Shown here piece after piece: positions 1 through 10,717 of a stretch of DNA of 64,000 nucleotides. The notes under the pieces were generated by a model, which saw nothing but the letters and a program-made list of their open reading frames with translations, was not told the origin of the DNA and did no database searches. This stretch comes from Talinum fruticosum (lineage: Eukaryota; Streptophyta; Magnoliopsida; Caryophyllales; Talinaceae): positions 6,694,001 through 6,758,000 of the forward strand of contig JAITYX010000008.1 of NCBI GenBank assembly GCA_021018815.1, written 5' to 3'. The position numbers and the translations under genes are program-made. Numbering within the stretch: position 1 is the stretch's first letter; each line of letters opens with the position of its first letter.

Positions 1-1350
1 TCTCAAGCTCTGTCTTAAAATGTCCATTTCCCTCTTCTTCTTATACTCTTCACCCTCCATGGAAGCTATCTGTGCTTTCAGGACTTGTATTGTTTCATCT
101 TTTGCCTTCAGTTCCCTTTGGAGCTCCTCCATCAACTCCTCTTCCTCTGCCCTCCAGTAAAGTGCCCCTTGTCACACCAACCCAAACATTTTGTCATCTC
201 AATAAATATTCCTTTCTTATAGGTATTGAGTCGCGTTGTTTTCACCTCGAGAAAATAGTAAGATATAAGAAAAATATGATTAGGTCGTAAAAGCGGTTTA
301 TGAGTATATTGTAAAAAGTTCTAACCTTATTATCTTAAAATTAGAGATATTATATTACGAACTAGCCATTAACTTATGAATACGATACATTTTGTACAAC
401 AATTAGTAAGACTGTCTTATATAAAAATGTCATTATGCCCCAAAAATTTTATGGTTCTGCCAATAATTTTTAACCTTGTGATCTTTAAATTAGAGAAATT
501 ATGAACTACCCACCAACTTATTAAGGCGGAAGATATGAACCTCAAAAGAATATGATTCTAAGGGTCTTTTTTTTCTTGTTTGTCACAAAAAGCTGACCCA
601 CCTAGATAATATATGAGGTCAACTTGACAATCTTACCCATAAATTATAAAATTATTAATTTTATTATATTATAAATTAAAATTTATTTATTATTTACTGT
701 TCTTAATTGAATAGGCCACATTTATCATTATAAAAAAGATAATAATTTAAAAAATTATTATATTTTATTTTATATAATTTAAATTCCAAATCGAAAATTT
801 AGATGAAAAATAAAAAAGCCGCCATAATGGTAGTTAGAAAAAGTTACCAATAATTTACCAAGCATACCTTGTTGAGTCCTTTGAATAAGATCATCCAACT
901 CATTCTTGATAGAAAGATACAACGTCTTCCATTTCTCAACAGCTTCATCTCTCCTGGCTCGTTCCTCCCTCATCTGTTGATCCGCCATTAACAACCTCCC
1001 AATCGTACATCTCTCCACCGACAGTTCCTCCCCCTCTAACAATTTCTCTCTCTCGGTCGCCGCCTCCACTTCCTCCTCCAACGCCCGAATCCGGTCCTCT
1101 CTCTCCTCCAACCTCCTCTTGAGCTTCTTCACCTCCTCCCTGAGCTTCTTCCTCTCTTTTTCCACTCCGCCTCCTTGAACGCCATCAACAGCATCTCTCG
1201 CTCGTACGCCTCGGTCTCCTCCTCCCTCTGCTTCAGAATCGCGTTCACTTCCTGCTGTAATAACCGCATCTTGTGGACAAATTTCTCGGCGTCTTTGGCG
1301 CTGTAGTTGAAGCTGTTGCTCCCTTTGCCGCTACTAATGCACAACCCCAT
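1..1350 (-). CDS. Plant coiled-coil protein of unknown function, 5' part (two exons, frameshifted)
   Basis: Exon 1 runs 1350 to 868 and exon 2 from 167 off the left edge. The donor AAG|GTATGC at 868/867 and the acceptor AG at 169-168 join phase-1 codons to read RTQQGALYWRAEEEE. The protein starts MGLCISSGKGSNSFNYS and is then almost wholly charged, with long Glu/Lys/Arg coiled-coil segments. I recognise the layout (short Gly/Cys start, EAEW segment, then YWRAEEE, later EEYKKKREMDILRQSLR) as a plant-specific coiled-coil family but know no tested function. Exon 1 is 483 nt, yet joining to exon 2 in frame needs 484. The break is near 1160, where the reading after EAEWK continues one base out of phase beside a run of five A. 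Either the gene is broken or one A is missing from the sequence. The start is firm: Met is followed by the family-typical N-terminus. Confidence 0.75.
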
Positions 1351-1387
1351 TTTGATTTCTATCTCCTAGACCTTGAGCTTTTCTGGG

Positions 1388-1395
1388 TTTATATA
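1388..1395 (-). promoter_or_regulatory. Probable TATA box of the coiled-coil gene
   Basis: On the minus strand the sequence reads CCGTATATAAACCC, a good TATA box, about 40 nt before the ATG at 1350. Transcription would then start only about 10 nt before the ATG, so the leader would be very short. The position is an inference from the motif alone. Confidence 0.4.
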
Positions 1396-1529
1396 CGGAT
1401 TGCTTTTTGGTGTTTTTGGGATCTTGGGATTGATGATGGATGATTCAGAAGCTAAGCACTGTTATGGCAGAGCAGAGGCTCCCGGGTATAAATTCTCTCC
1501 ATATGCTCCGGCATGATGGGAAATGGGAG

Positions 1530-1531
<2 letters not shown>

Positions 1532-1575
<44 letters not shown>
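1532..1575. repeat. (GA)n microsatellite
   Basis: About 22 uninterrupted AG units, upstream of the coiled-coil gene. Tracts like this are common in plant promoters and 5' leaders. No gene is visible in 1600-7740 apart from the repeats listed separately. Confidence 0.9.
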
Positions 1576-1576
<1 letters not shown>

Positions 1577-1732
1577 GAATATGGAAGAGAAGGGGAAGGG
1601 GAGCAAAATGACAAATTCTTTGTAGGTGAAGGCCGCGCTCTATTAGGGTCTTATGAGATGGAAAATATTAACTTAAAAATTTAATGATAAAATAAAAATA
1701 AATTAATTATAAATATCAGTATAATTTTAGAT

Positions 1733-2160
1733 CATGTTCTATGAAATGAGTTATTTGATATAACGAATAACTGTTTGTATAGTTGACAACGGTTTAAGTA
1801 TAAGATAATAGTTAAAACTTTAGTTGTTTAGGATATTTGTTCAACCGAGGGTTGAACAAATGTGCTAAGTAAATTTAGCGGTTGAGCATAACCGATTATT
1901 AGTAAATTGGTATAAAAGAATTAAATAATTTGTCAAATATAAATTTATAAAGGGATATTTTGGTCAAAAAATATGAAACGCTACTTTTAATGTGTAAAGC
2001 TAATATTAATAATAGTTTTTTAGATATATTAGTTGAAACGTTATAAGTTATTACAAATAATAATTAAAACACTACTTTACCGAATACTAATATTTGATTG
2101 GTTAGCTTTTTGACTGAATCAAAACACTAAACATTATTCCAAACATTATTACTTAACATG
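1733..2160. mobile_element. MITE-like element, copy 1 of a dispersed pair
   Basis: This about 430-bp AT-rich segment is clearly related along its length to 39192-39591. Shared blocks include a GTCAAAAAAATATGAAAC-type stretch, the CGAA(C/T)ACTAATATTTG stretch and a final ATCCAAACATT-type block. The ends CATGTT and AACATG are inverted. It has no coding capacity. The second copy is inserted in only one of two duplicated blocks further right, which shows that the family moves as a unit. Confidence 0.65.
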
Positions 2161-3240
2161 GTCTTATCTTAATGCACTTTTTAGATCTATTATGAGGCAG
2201 ACGCAATCACAAACATATTTTTTTTTTTTTTTTGCAGATAAATTGCAAACAACCTAACCTAAAAAATTGAGCCGAATCAAATTATGACAAATTAGTTTGG
2301 TCTAAATTGTGTCAAACTTCATCTCAAATTTCATAACAACTTCGAGTTCATACATTTACCCCATCTTATATAATTGAATAATTATTACAGATCGATTTTT
2401 ATCATATCGATACCGAGCTACTTTCACAAAAGGAGAGTAAGAGAAGAACGAAGGGGGCAATAATTTCCCACGTCAAACAACAGTTTGTGAAGAGGATGAA
2501 TGGAAGAGAGCTGGATCTCAACAGACTTTTTGGAGTATGCATTTATTATTTTTATGGATGGTAATAGGCCCGTGATAGTGAAGAGGATGAGAGTCTGCCC
2601 CATATTTTTCAATAAGAAATTTATCAAAATATAGATTATATTTATAAAATTTTATTTTATTTTTTTATTACATGTAGCAGTAGTCTGATCATCTCAGTCA
2701 GTCTGCCCAAACCAGATGCAAATTTGTGATGCCCCCACCCTTCAATGTGGGGATGTGGATGCCAATTTTTTGGCCTTTTATTATGGACCCCCTTTTCATA
2801 ATTAATTCATACTATATTATTGTTAAAACTTACTGCTATTTTAGTTGTTTTATTTTCGGATGTCTTTCCATTCTTTTGTTAGTACTAATTAAATTATTGT
2901 ATAATATATGACAATTTCTAAATTATTGTGTGATCTATAACGATATGATAATTGTTTATTACAATGACAATGATAGATTAGATTCGAAAATTTTCATAGA
3001 TTTGATGGCCTTGCATAAAAGATTGATTGTAATGTGGGACGATTTTTTAATGATATTGTTTGATTTTATTTTTCTGATGTGCTTCTTCGATTTACATTAG
3101 TATTTATGGAGGGTTCTTTTCGTGCTGTTTTTTTTTAGATCGGTAAGTAGGTCATTCGTTTGCGCCCTATCTCAAGAGAAGTTCAAAGCGGTTAACCGAG
3201 CCGGATGGGAGGGGATGTAAAGCTTTACTATACCCAACAC

Positions 3241-3266
3241 ACAAATTCCTCACTTGAGGAATTTGT
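3241..3266. other. Perfect inverted repeat (12-bp arms, 2-bp loop)
   Basis: ACAAATTCCTCA, CT, then TGAGGAATTTGT: a perfect hairpin in otherwise featureless spacer. No gene or promoter lies close by. It could be the end or centre of a decayed element. Confidence 0.6.
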
Positions 3267-3847
3267 GCCCACCTGGGTGGGGAGCTTGGGATGGCCACTC
3301 ACATCTCGACTCGTGATGTTGTTTATTAGTTTATCATATTGTTTCGCATATTATAAGATACTTTTTGTTATTCGATTATCAAAGGCGACGATAAATTATT
3401 CGTGGCACATACAAGAAAAGACTTGTATATAAATAAATTAATTGTTTGATGGTTGTTGGATTATATATACACAATAAATTAATTAAAAATGTATTAAACG
3501 TGCGACTAAACTTATTACACTTCATTATGTAACTAAATAGTTGAAAATTCTATAAATTTAGAACTATTAATCCTAATTTCTTGTAGTTGAAAAAAAAAAA
3601 AAGGAATTTGCTACAACATACTATTTTTGTGAAGTGATTTGTTGAAATGTAACCGTAATTTAAGGAGAAATAATTTTTCAAGGGGCGATGATGGTTGGTA
3701 TATATTGAACAAAATGTGATTTTAGGTTGGAATTAGTCTATTTAAGCAACAAAGCCTCACAATTTCAACATATAGTACAATATTGACCATTATCAAATTT
3801 GGGCATTTAGCTATTAGTCTTAATTGGCAACTTCTTGAGATTTCTCT

Positions 3848-4075
3848 TAGAGGCCTTTAGCTCACTTGGTATGATGGCCTTGAGGTGTTCCTCATCCCCG
3901 GGTATGAGTCTTTCTTGTGTGAGGGCACGTGCTAGACTACAACAGGCCTTTCTCCCGATTTATCCCCTTCCCCTTAGCCCTTGGGTTATTGACACCCTAT
4001 TGCATATCTATGAGATAGAGATCTAATAGGGTAACTTGTACTTACCTGTTATATTGAAGTCTATTCTTTGTCTGT
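3848..4075 (+). mobile_element. tRNA-derived SINE
   Basis: It begins GGCCTTTAGCTCACTTGGTA, where TAGCTCACTTGG fits the RNA polymerase III A box. A degenerate B box (GGGTATGAGTC) follows about 45 nt later. The rest is a T/C-rich body ending near a GTAACTTGTACTTACCTG segment. The arrangement fits a tRNA-derived SINE; no protein is encoded. An intact tRNA is excluded because no cloverleaf or acceptor stem forms. Confidence 0.6.
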
Positions 4076-5439
4076 ATGATAAACTTACTAAAAAAATCTT
4101 ATATTTATTAAAATTTGCATAAAAAATGTTTGGTTTGAGTTAAATAGTTTTTTTGGATAAAGATCGAGTAATGTCATTACCACTACGTGAAAATTTCCAC
4201 AACCGTACGTGAACATTAGAGTGGCAGTTTACCCTAACTTCTAATATTGAATCAATTTAAGTAACACCTTAATCTTAGGGTTCTTTGACTATTTACAATG
4301 TATGAGATTCTAGATACTATTAATTGCCTACATTTGGTTATAAGTTGATCTCGCGCTGTATTGAGTCCCTCCGTAGATGTTGTGATTTCTTGCCATCCGG
4401 ATAGAATAGGTGATTGTTGTAAGATATAACATAAAAGCCTCTCTCGACTATTTTTTTCTTGAATTGAATCCGTATCCGTTGAGCTAAATCCCGTCTTGAT
4501 AATAGGAGTGAGGACATGATGTTTTGGTAGGTGGATTGACTCACTCGCACAAATATAAAAGAGTTAAATAGTTAATTAGGTTGATTTAAGAAAGTGCCTT
4601 TTCTTGGTGTATATTGAGCACAATTTTTGACTCATTACCACATAAAGTGCTTAAATTGTATGTATTTAAGTTCATCCATTATGTCCCAAAATAATAACTA
4701 TTCTAAAAGATAAAAGCCTCTTTCAAACAAAAAAAAAAACATTTATCTTATAATAAATAAAATATTATATTCTCTACGGATGTCCCTATACTAGCTAGCA
4801 GGAGCAACATAATAATTATCATCTTCAGTGTCGGCTAATTAATGCTTAAATGACGATGTCACTGAAATTGGAGTGAATGAAAAAGGTTCAATCCCATCAA
4901 TAGAGAGTAATAACGAAGCCTATATATTAGAAGCGGGGCCTGTCGGCCCTCGACTTTAAATTATACTCATATAGAATACCTCTCGAATATATTTTATAGT
5001 GTCATAAGTGTATAGTAAAAGAGACCGAGCTAATAATTTCAATGTATTTATAGAATAGTACAATTCAATGACTCGAAATTATGGGTCCGTCACTAATAAA
5101 TAGCTACATGGCTTTCCATGTAGACATTGAAATTTAGAACATGTAATGTAATGTGGGTGGTATTTGTAGGAACTATGGGCCTCTGATTTGAGTTGCTTGA
5201 ATAGATAGAAAGCTTATTCTCATAATGTCATAGGATTCCTTTTGGTGAATATGACTTCTTGATTTCAGTGCCTCCAAGCCAATTCCAAGTCCGACATTTA
5301 ATGATTCCCTCCATAACGACAGGTATAGGTCGTTGTTCCAACACAGCCAAAGGCTCGGCTGCTCATTTCTTGCTCAAAGTCGTTGCGGATTTTCTGTTTT
5401 TTCCTTTTCAATAATTTGGGTCTTTTAACCACTTGTATC

Positions 5440-5822
5440 GAACAATATTATTAAAATCGCGATCCAGATTATAGGATAGTATGATCCTACCATTAAAAAA
5501 TGGTTGAATAATCTAACTCATACTAGGATCGATGCCTTGTTAAAATCATACCGGGATCAAATTAGGATTAATTAAAATCATACTACAATCGTTAGGATTA
5601 TTGTAATTTGTGCTTCATCGCGTTAAAATAGGTGAGAATTGGTTAGGATAGTTGAGCTTTATTCGACCTTTTGACTCTTGTTGTTTTAAAGTAATATATA
5701 TGGTTATAAATGATAACTTTATTTTGTTATTAGAATCTTACGACCCTCAATCCAATCCTACGATCTCGATCCTAAGTCCCGCTGATCAATCCTAATCAAA
5801 ATCCCGATTCTAACAACTTGAT
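5440..5822. mobile_element. MITE-like element with degenerate terminal inverted repeats
   Basis: The left end (TATTATTAAAATCGCGATCC) and the right end (ATCCCGATTCTAACAACTTG) are imperfect inverted copies of each other. The interior repeats ATCCTA/TAGGAT motifs in both orientations. It is about 380 bp with no coding capacity. The superfamily cannot be assigned without a clear target-site duplication. Confidence 0.5.
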
Positions 5823-5850
5823 ATCAAAGTTTTTATTATTTTTCCTCAAC

Positions 5851-5942
5851 TTAAAAAATAATACTACATTCATCCTAAAATATTGTCCACTTTAACTAAA
5901 AAATAATATTACATTCATCCGAAAATATTGTCCACTTTAACT
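5851..5942. repeat. Two-copy tandem repeat, 45-bp unit
   Basis: A block ending CATCCTAAAATATTGTCCAC is repeated 45 bp later with two or three differences (CATCCGAAAATATTGTCCAC). The core resembles Stowaway MITE termini, so this may be a terminus duplicated in place. Confidence 0.75.
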
Positions 5943-7062
5943 AAATTCGACCATTAGTGCTTTATTCATCCCAAAATAATTCGGGTCTTGTTAGGTAGGG
6001 GACAGACCCTTGGGGAGAGGCCACTCTCTCCCCTCCCCCAACCCAAAAAAAAAAAAAAAAAAACTCCACCCACCATTTATGAGGACATCATGAAATTTGG
6101 AAATTTGATTCTTTTTAATCATTAATCACAGTTGACATTATTGATTAAGGCAATACTTAAAAGGATTAATCTACAAAAAAGACATTAGAGCACTTTCTCC
6201 ATCCCCTAAATTATAGATGCGCCCCTAATAGCTTGGAAGGAGAGGAGGACAAAGCATAGGTCCAAAAAACAATGTCAAATTTGTGTAGTTCAATATTTGG
6301 AATTCAAAATTATCATATAAATTGGACATCACATTGGAAGAAATAGCTAGATGAAAAATTCATTTCAGGGTCCACTTTCACTTTTAGTTCTCGCCTTTTT
6401 TTTTTTTCTGTTTAAAGGGAAACATAAGGATTGACATAATTAAAATTCGAACGCATACGGGACAATAATCTTTATAGATTTCATTGTTTAGTTCGTTGAT
6501 AAATGTGTTACTTATTCAGTTGATATCAATTGCCAATGTAATGAGATTTTTCATGTATGTAAAACTTGAAGACATTGCACATGAAGATTATGTTTCTCTC
6601 TTCTACAGGAAAGTAGTGTTGGTTCTTGGGCCAGCCACGTACAAGGCCCAATTGGATAAGCCACTTATCTTACCTAATGGTTTATTCATAGCAAGTAGTG
6701 AGATTTTACTTAGGAGAGTTATTGTCCAAAACCAAAACCTCATTATGTTACTTAAAGGATTAGGACTAGAGTGCACAATACTTTTTAACAATGCCGGTAA
6801 GATTTTAGGTATATTAGATTTCAAGTTTGATTCTTATTTTTGTTGTATCGAGAAAATATTACTGTTCGATTGCATTGGCTTGTCAATGATAGTATGTACT
6901 TGTCTCCTTCTTTGATTTTTTAAAATTTTTTTTATCAATAGGACTTTGTTGGCGAATTTCAAGGGTGTTGCCTCACCTTAGATAGTTGGAGACTTCAGAG
7001 ATAGATGCCATTGGATTCATTTGTATTTTTAACTGCTCTCTAGTACCATAGACAAAAACATA

Positions 7063-7324
7063 TACTTTCTCCATTTCAAAATATATGTCACTTTAACTAA
7101 TATTTCTCGTTTCATACTACTTGTCGCTTTACAATTCCAATGACATATTAATTATTAGTTTACCAACTCTGTCCTTATTAATTGCTTTGTTTTTATTTTT
7201 TTCATTGATTTTTTTATTTCCAATAAAACATATGGGCAACCTAGTCTTTTAACATAAATTTTGTATTTCCTTGGGTATTCCCATATAACATTAAAATGAC
7301 ATATATTTTGAAATAGAGGGAGTA
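7063..7324. mobile_element. Stowaway-type MITE
   Basis: The left end reads TA|CTTTCTCCATTTCAAAATATATGTCAC and the right end is its inverse, ATGACATATATTTTGAAATAGAGGGAG|TA. The 262-bp length, the TA target duplication and the CTCCCTCCRTTTCA-type terminus are the classic Stowaway (Tc1/mariner MITE) pattern of plants. The interior is AT-rich and non-coding. Confidence 0.85.
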
Positions 7325-7742
7325 TGTATTTTATGCTTATTTTGCCATAACAATTGGGGAGGGAGGGGGCTGACTCATAATTGCCGGAAACGCCTTCACC
7401 TTTGTAATTTGTGTTTCGGAACAAGTAATCCGAGCGAAAGTTAGACTAAATTTGTGCAAAAGCAGTGATTTGTATTTCAAATTAAGCGCTTCAGTAAGCG
7501 TTTCCGATAACTATAAGCCCAATATTTATCATCATGAAATATAGTAAATACTACTACTACTAAAAAGTTAGTATACCTCACAGTTTTGACTAATGCTAAA
7601 ATGAAATAGACTAGACCCATTTCTAGAACCTAAAGTTTATCAATCCTAAATTATCCATTTGAAATTACACGGGGAACACGTTTCGCGTAAAAAGTGAAGC
7701 ATTTTGATTCGCATTAGTAGCATTCTCCTGATCATGGTTAGA

Positions 7743-8913
7743 TTATGCCCCTCTCCTATGCCGCATGAGGTCTAAGCCTGCCATTTCATCGTCGGCCGGG
7801 ATTCGTAGGAGCTTAAGCTTGTCCAGGATGAAGAAGAGGGGTCCCATGGTGAGGCTAACCCACCCAACTATGGCCAAGATCTCGACGACATGGGCTGCAA
7901 GAAGCCTCCCACCACCGCCCATGAACAACCCGAATGGCCGGTTTGGGTGACCCGGATAAACCTCATTGACATACTTGTCACAAGCAAAAAGACCAGTGAA
8001 TATTACTCCCCATGCCCCGCACCCACCGTGCAACTGCGCTGCCTCCAATGGGTCGTCGTACTTGACCCAATCAGCCAATTTGTTGAGCCCTATTAAGACT
8101 ACAGCGGCCACGAACCCACACACAATAGCAGCCCATGGCTCGACCACAGAGCACCCCGAAGTGATGGCCGCGAACCCCGCTAACAACCCGTTACAAACGT
8201 CCGTGACATTCCAATGGCCCGACAGGACTCGCTTTCCGAACAATGTGGTTAGGGCCGCTGTGCACCCGGCTAGAGTTGTGGTTACGGTGGTCCGACCAAT
8301 TGCGCTCCACTGGCCGTAAGACGGGTCAGTCCCATTCCCATATGCCACTGCAATTTTCATGAACGAACCTGGGTTGAACCCGTACCACCCGAACCAAAGC
8401 AATAACGTCCCTAGGACCATCAGGGTTGCATTTTGTGCGCGGAAGGCGTCTGAGACTCGTCCTTCCTCGTCAAACCGACCTATTCGTGGGCCTTCAATCA
8501 ACGAACCCCATAAGCCCGCAATCCCACCCACCATATGGACCACACCCGACCCAGCAAAGTCAATCACTCCGGACCCAAATAGCAAGTTCTTAGAGTCTGT
8601 TGATGGACTTCCCCACCCATCCTCTGACCAGAACCAATGCGAGACCACAGGGTAGACGAAGCCCGTTAAGAAAGAGGAGTAGATTAAGTAAGCAACGAGC
8701 TGTGCCCGCTCTGCCACAGAGCCACTGTTGATCCCAGTGACCGCAATGGCGAAAGCCCATTGGTAGAGGAAGAAGGGATAGTCAAAGGACGGGTCAGGGA
8801 AGGACTCGAGGGCAAAGAAACGAGTCCCGATGAAGGGGTTCGGGTTCGAGGAGGAGCCAAAGGCAAAGCCGAACCCAAAAAGGTAGTAGAAGAGTCCCCC
8901 AACGGCCGCGTCA

Positions 8914-8966
<53 letters not shown>

Positions 8967-9191
8967 ACGGAGCATCGCGAACCCGATCTGCATTGAGAAG
9001 ACGAGGTAGGCCGAGAAGAGGAGGTAGAGGGCGTCCAAGGCGTAAGTGATGATGGAGAACAAGGTGGAGGCGATGGTGAAGCGAGTGCAAATGAAGGCAG
9101 CTGCCACCGAGGCGCTGGTGGTGTTTGGTCCCAGCAGGGTGGCTAGCTCGGCCGTGTGGCATGCTGGAACCCAATTCTTTGAGGAAGCCAT
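7743..9191 (-). CDS. AMT1: AMT1-family high-affinity ammonium transporter
   Basis: One uninterrupted reading frame of 482 residues, as usual for intronless AMT1 genes. It imports ammonium across the plasma membrane as a trimer with 11 membrane helices per subunit. Diagnostic segments are [38 protein letters not shown], the signature [16 protein letters not shown] with the first pore histidine, and [12 protein letters not shown] with the second. I chose ATG 9191 (ATGGCT, good context, MASS start); ATG 9206 in the same frame would add five residues (MIKTP). The C-terminus is odd. The family sequence after DEMAG is normally D-L/M-T-R-H-G-G-F-A-Y followed by 40-50 residues. Here it is DLMRHRRGA and stop: the regulatory threonine is methionine and the tail is missing. 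All other conserved blocks are intact, so the protein is probably functional in transport but not in the usual phospho-shutoff. Confidence 0.93.
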
Positions 9192-9233
9192 GGGAGTCTT
9201 GATCATAGCAGGGTGGCTAGCTCGGCCGTGTGG
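9134..9233 (-). repeat. 74-bp-period duplication of the AMT1 coding start into its leader
   Basis: A 26-bp block (9134-9159) within AMT1 codons is repeated identically at 9208-9233 upstream of the ATG. The sequence next to each copy, CTATGATCAA, is also shared (9207-9198 and 9260-9251 on the minus strand). This is a recent local duplication spanning the start codon. Confidence 0.9.
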
Positions 9234-9259
9234 CTAGCAGGGTGGTTGGTTTTGATCAT
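9203..9259 (-). promoter_or_regulatory. Upstream ORF in the AMT1 leader (18 codons)
   Basis: An ATG at 9259 opens an 18-codon frame whose TGA (9205-9203) overlaps the next ATG at 9206 as ATGA. Its peptide ends [10 protein letters not shown], copying the transporter's own N-terminal [12 protein letters not shown], because the leader is a duplication of the coding start. A two-codon frame (ATG CTA TGA) also begins at 9264. Ribosomes would have to re-initiate or leak past to reach ATG 9206 or 9191. Whether the transcript includes 9264 is not known from sequence. Confidence 0.55.
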
Positions 9260-9289
9260 AGCATGGCTTAGTTCTACGAGTAGAACTAG

Positions 9290-9335
9290 TCTCTCTCTCA
9301 TCTCTCTCTCTCTCTCCCTCTCTCCCTCTCCTAAC
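9290..9335. repeat. (CT)n-rich tract upstream of AMT1
   Basis: CTCTCTCTC with a few interruptions, about 85-130 nt before the AMT1 start; on the coding strand it is a GA-rich leader or promoter tract. No TATA box is obvious next to it. Confidence 0.8.
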
Positions 9336-9724
9336 TGATTTCATTTTGCCAAAATTAGAGAGAAGTCTCTCTTTTGAATGATCCTATATTGAAGGAGGAT
9401 AAATCCATTTGAATGGACATGGACTCACTACATGGGAAAGGGAATGTTGTTCAAGTTATCAAAAAAGAAAAAGAAAAAAAATATCCAACTAGTGTGTCAT
9501 ATTTTTTCGTTTTAAAACTCCCCTAGCCAATGTTTTGTTTTTTCAAATGTAATGAAGTTCGACATCAAAAAGAATGGAAATGATTTTTGAGCGAAAAAGA
9601 GAAAGATAATAATAGTAGATCAAGAATTTATATCTTTTTTATAATTTTATTTTTTGTCGGGATTAGCCTTAACTAAGTGTGGGAATGGTAAGTAAAATAT
9701 AACTAACCTAAGAAGAAGTGAGTT

Positions 9725-9870
9725 AATAGGGAAACCGAGCTAAAGCTCGTTGCAGCCCAACATTAACACCTAAACACAAGTAAAATTGCTCCTTTCCATG
9801 TTCGAACTTGGGATAGTAGGCCGTACAATGTACTATTGAACTAAGCAACACTTGGTATATAAGTACCTAA
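9725..9870 (-). mobile_element. tRNA-derived SINE fragment, minus strand
   Basis: Read on the minus strand, a TTGCTTAGTTCAATAG box A-like segment (about 9851-9836) is followed by a B box AAGTTCGAACATGG (about 9811-9798). Spacing and order fit RNA polymerase III promoter boxes. The rest of 9260-10700 holds only AT-rich spacer and the GA-rich leader of the next gene. Confidence 0.5.
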
Positions 9871-10717
9871 TTCATATGGTTAAAATATTTTGTGTAGGTA
9901 ATTATGTGACCTATTTTATTGGACCTTTTATGCGTGGTTGCTCAATAGGACTTATAATAAATTAAAAAGATGCGGAGATAAAATTGTGGCAACATCTTAA
10001 ATGTTATTTTTTTTATTGGGTTATTTTATCGAGTTAAGGACAAATAAAAAATAAATCGGGATCATCATGTAATTAATACTAATATAAGACCTCTCTTTTT
10101 TTTGTGTGACTTAGATATTATGAAAAATATTAAAATATTACTCCTACTATCAAGGAGTCTTCAAGCGCCATTTGAGAGCATTTCGTAACAAATTTAAAAG
10201 TTTATTTTATTGAATTTTAATTTCTAATTTCGACTACAAAACAAGAAATTTAAATTTCTGACATGAGCAATTTTCCTATGGAATGACACAGAGGAGAGAG
10301 AGAGAGAGGGCGCCATAACGACGGAGGAGAGAGAAAACAAACGGGAGAGAGAGAGAGAGAGAGATTGTTGCAGAGGAGCTTTTCGGTTCCATCTTTCTTC
10401 CGCCATTTTTGTGTCTCTGCAACGCATTATGTTTGAACACATTAACGTCTCTTCAGAATCTCTCTTCTTTTACGACGAAGTCAAAGAGGGATCAAAATCA
10501 AAGATCAACAACATTTAGTCCCTGCAAACATTTTTGCAGGTGGATTTTAACCAATTGCAAGTTATGAATAATCGGAATAGAGAAATTTTGAATCTCCTAG
10601 GGTTTCAAAGATACGATTTCCATGGTTTCTTCTCCTATATGGCATTGTAGGGTTTCTTCAAGATGAAGGGTTGCGACCAATTAAGAGATTCATTCTGATT
10701 CCTTCTCTACGTTAACA

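Noticed and set aside
3848..4075. A functional tRNA gene at the A/B boxes
   Set aside because: The B box is degenerate and no cloverleaf arms can be paired; a SINE fits better.
6484..6915. 143-codon open frame on the plus strand with a few exon-like features (CTACAG at 6603)
   Set aside because: It begins at TTG, not ATG, resembles no family I recognise, has no partner exon around it and has ordinary AT-rich composition. It is probably chance or transposon debris.
8359..9237. Several 60-117 codon frames opposite or overlapping AMT1
   Set aside because: They are shadows of a GC-rich, strongly conserved coding sequence in other frames.
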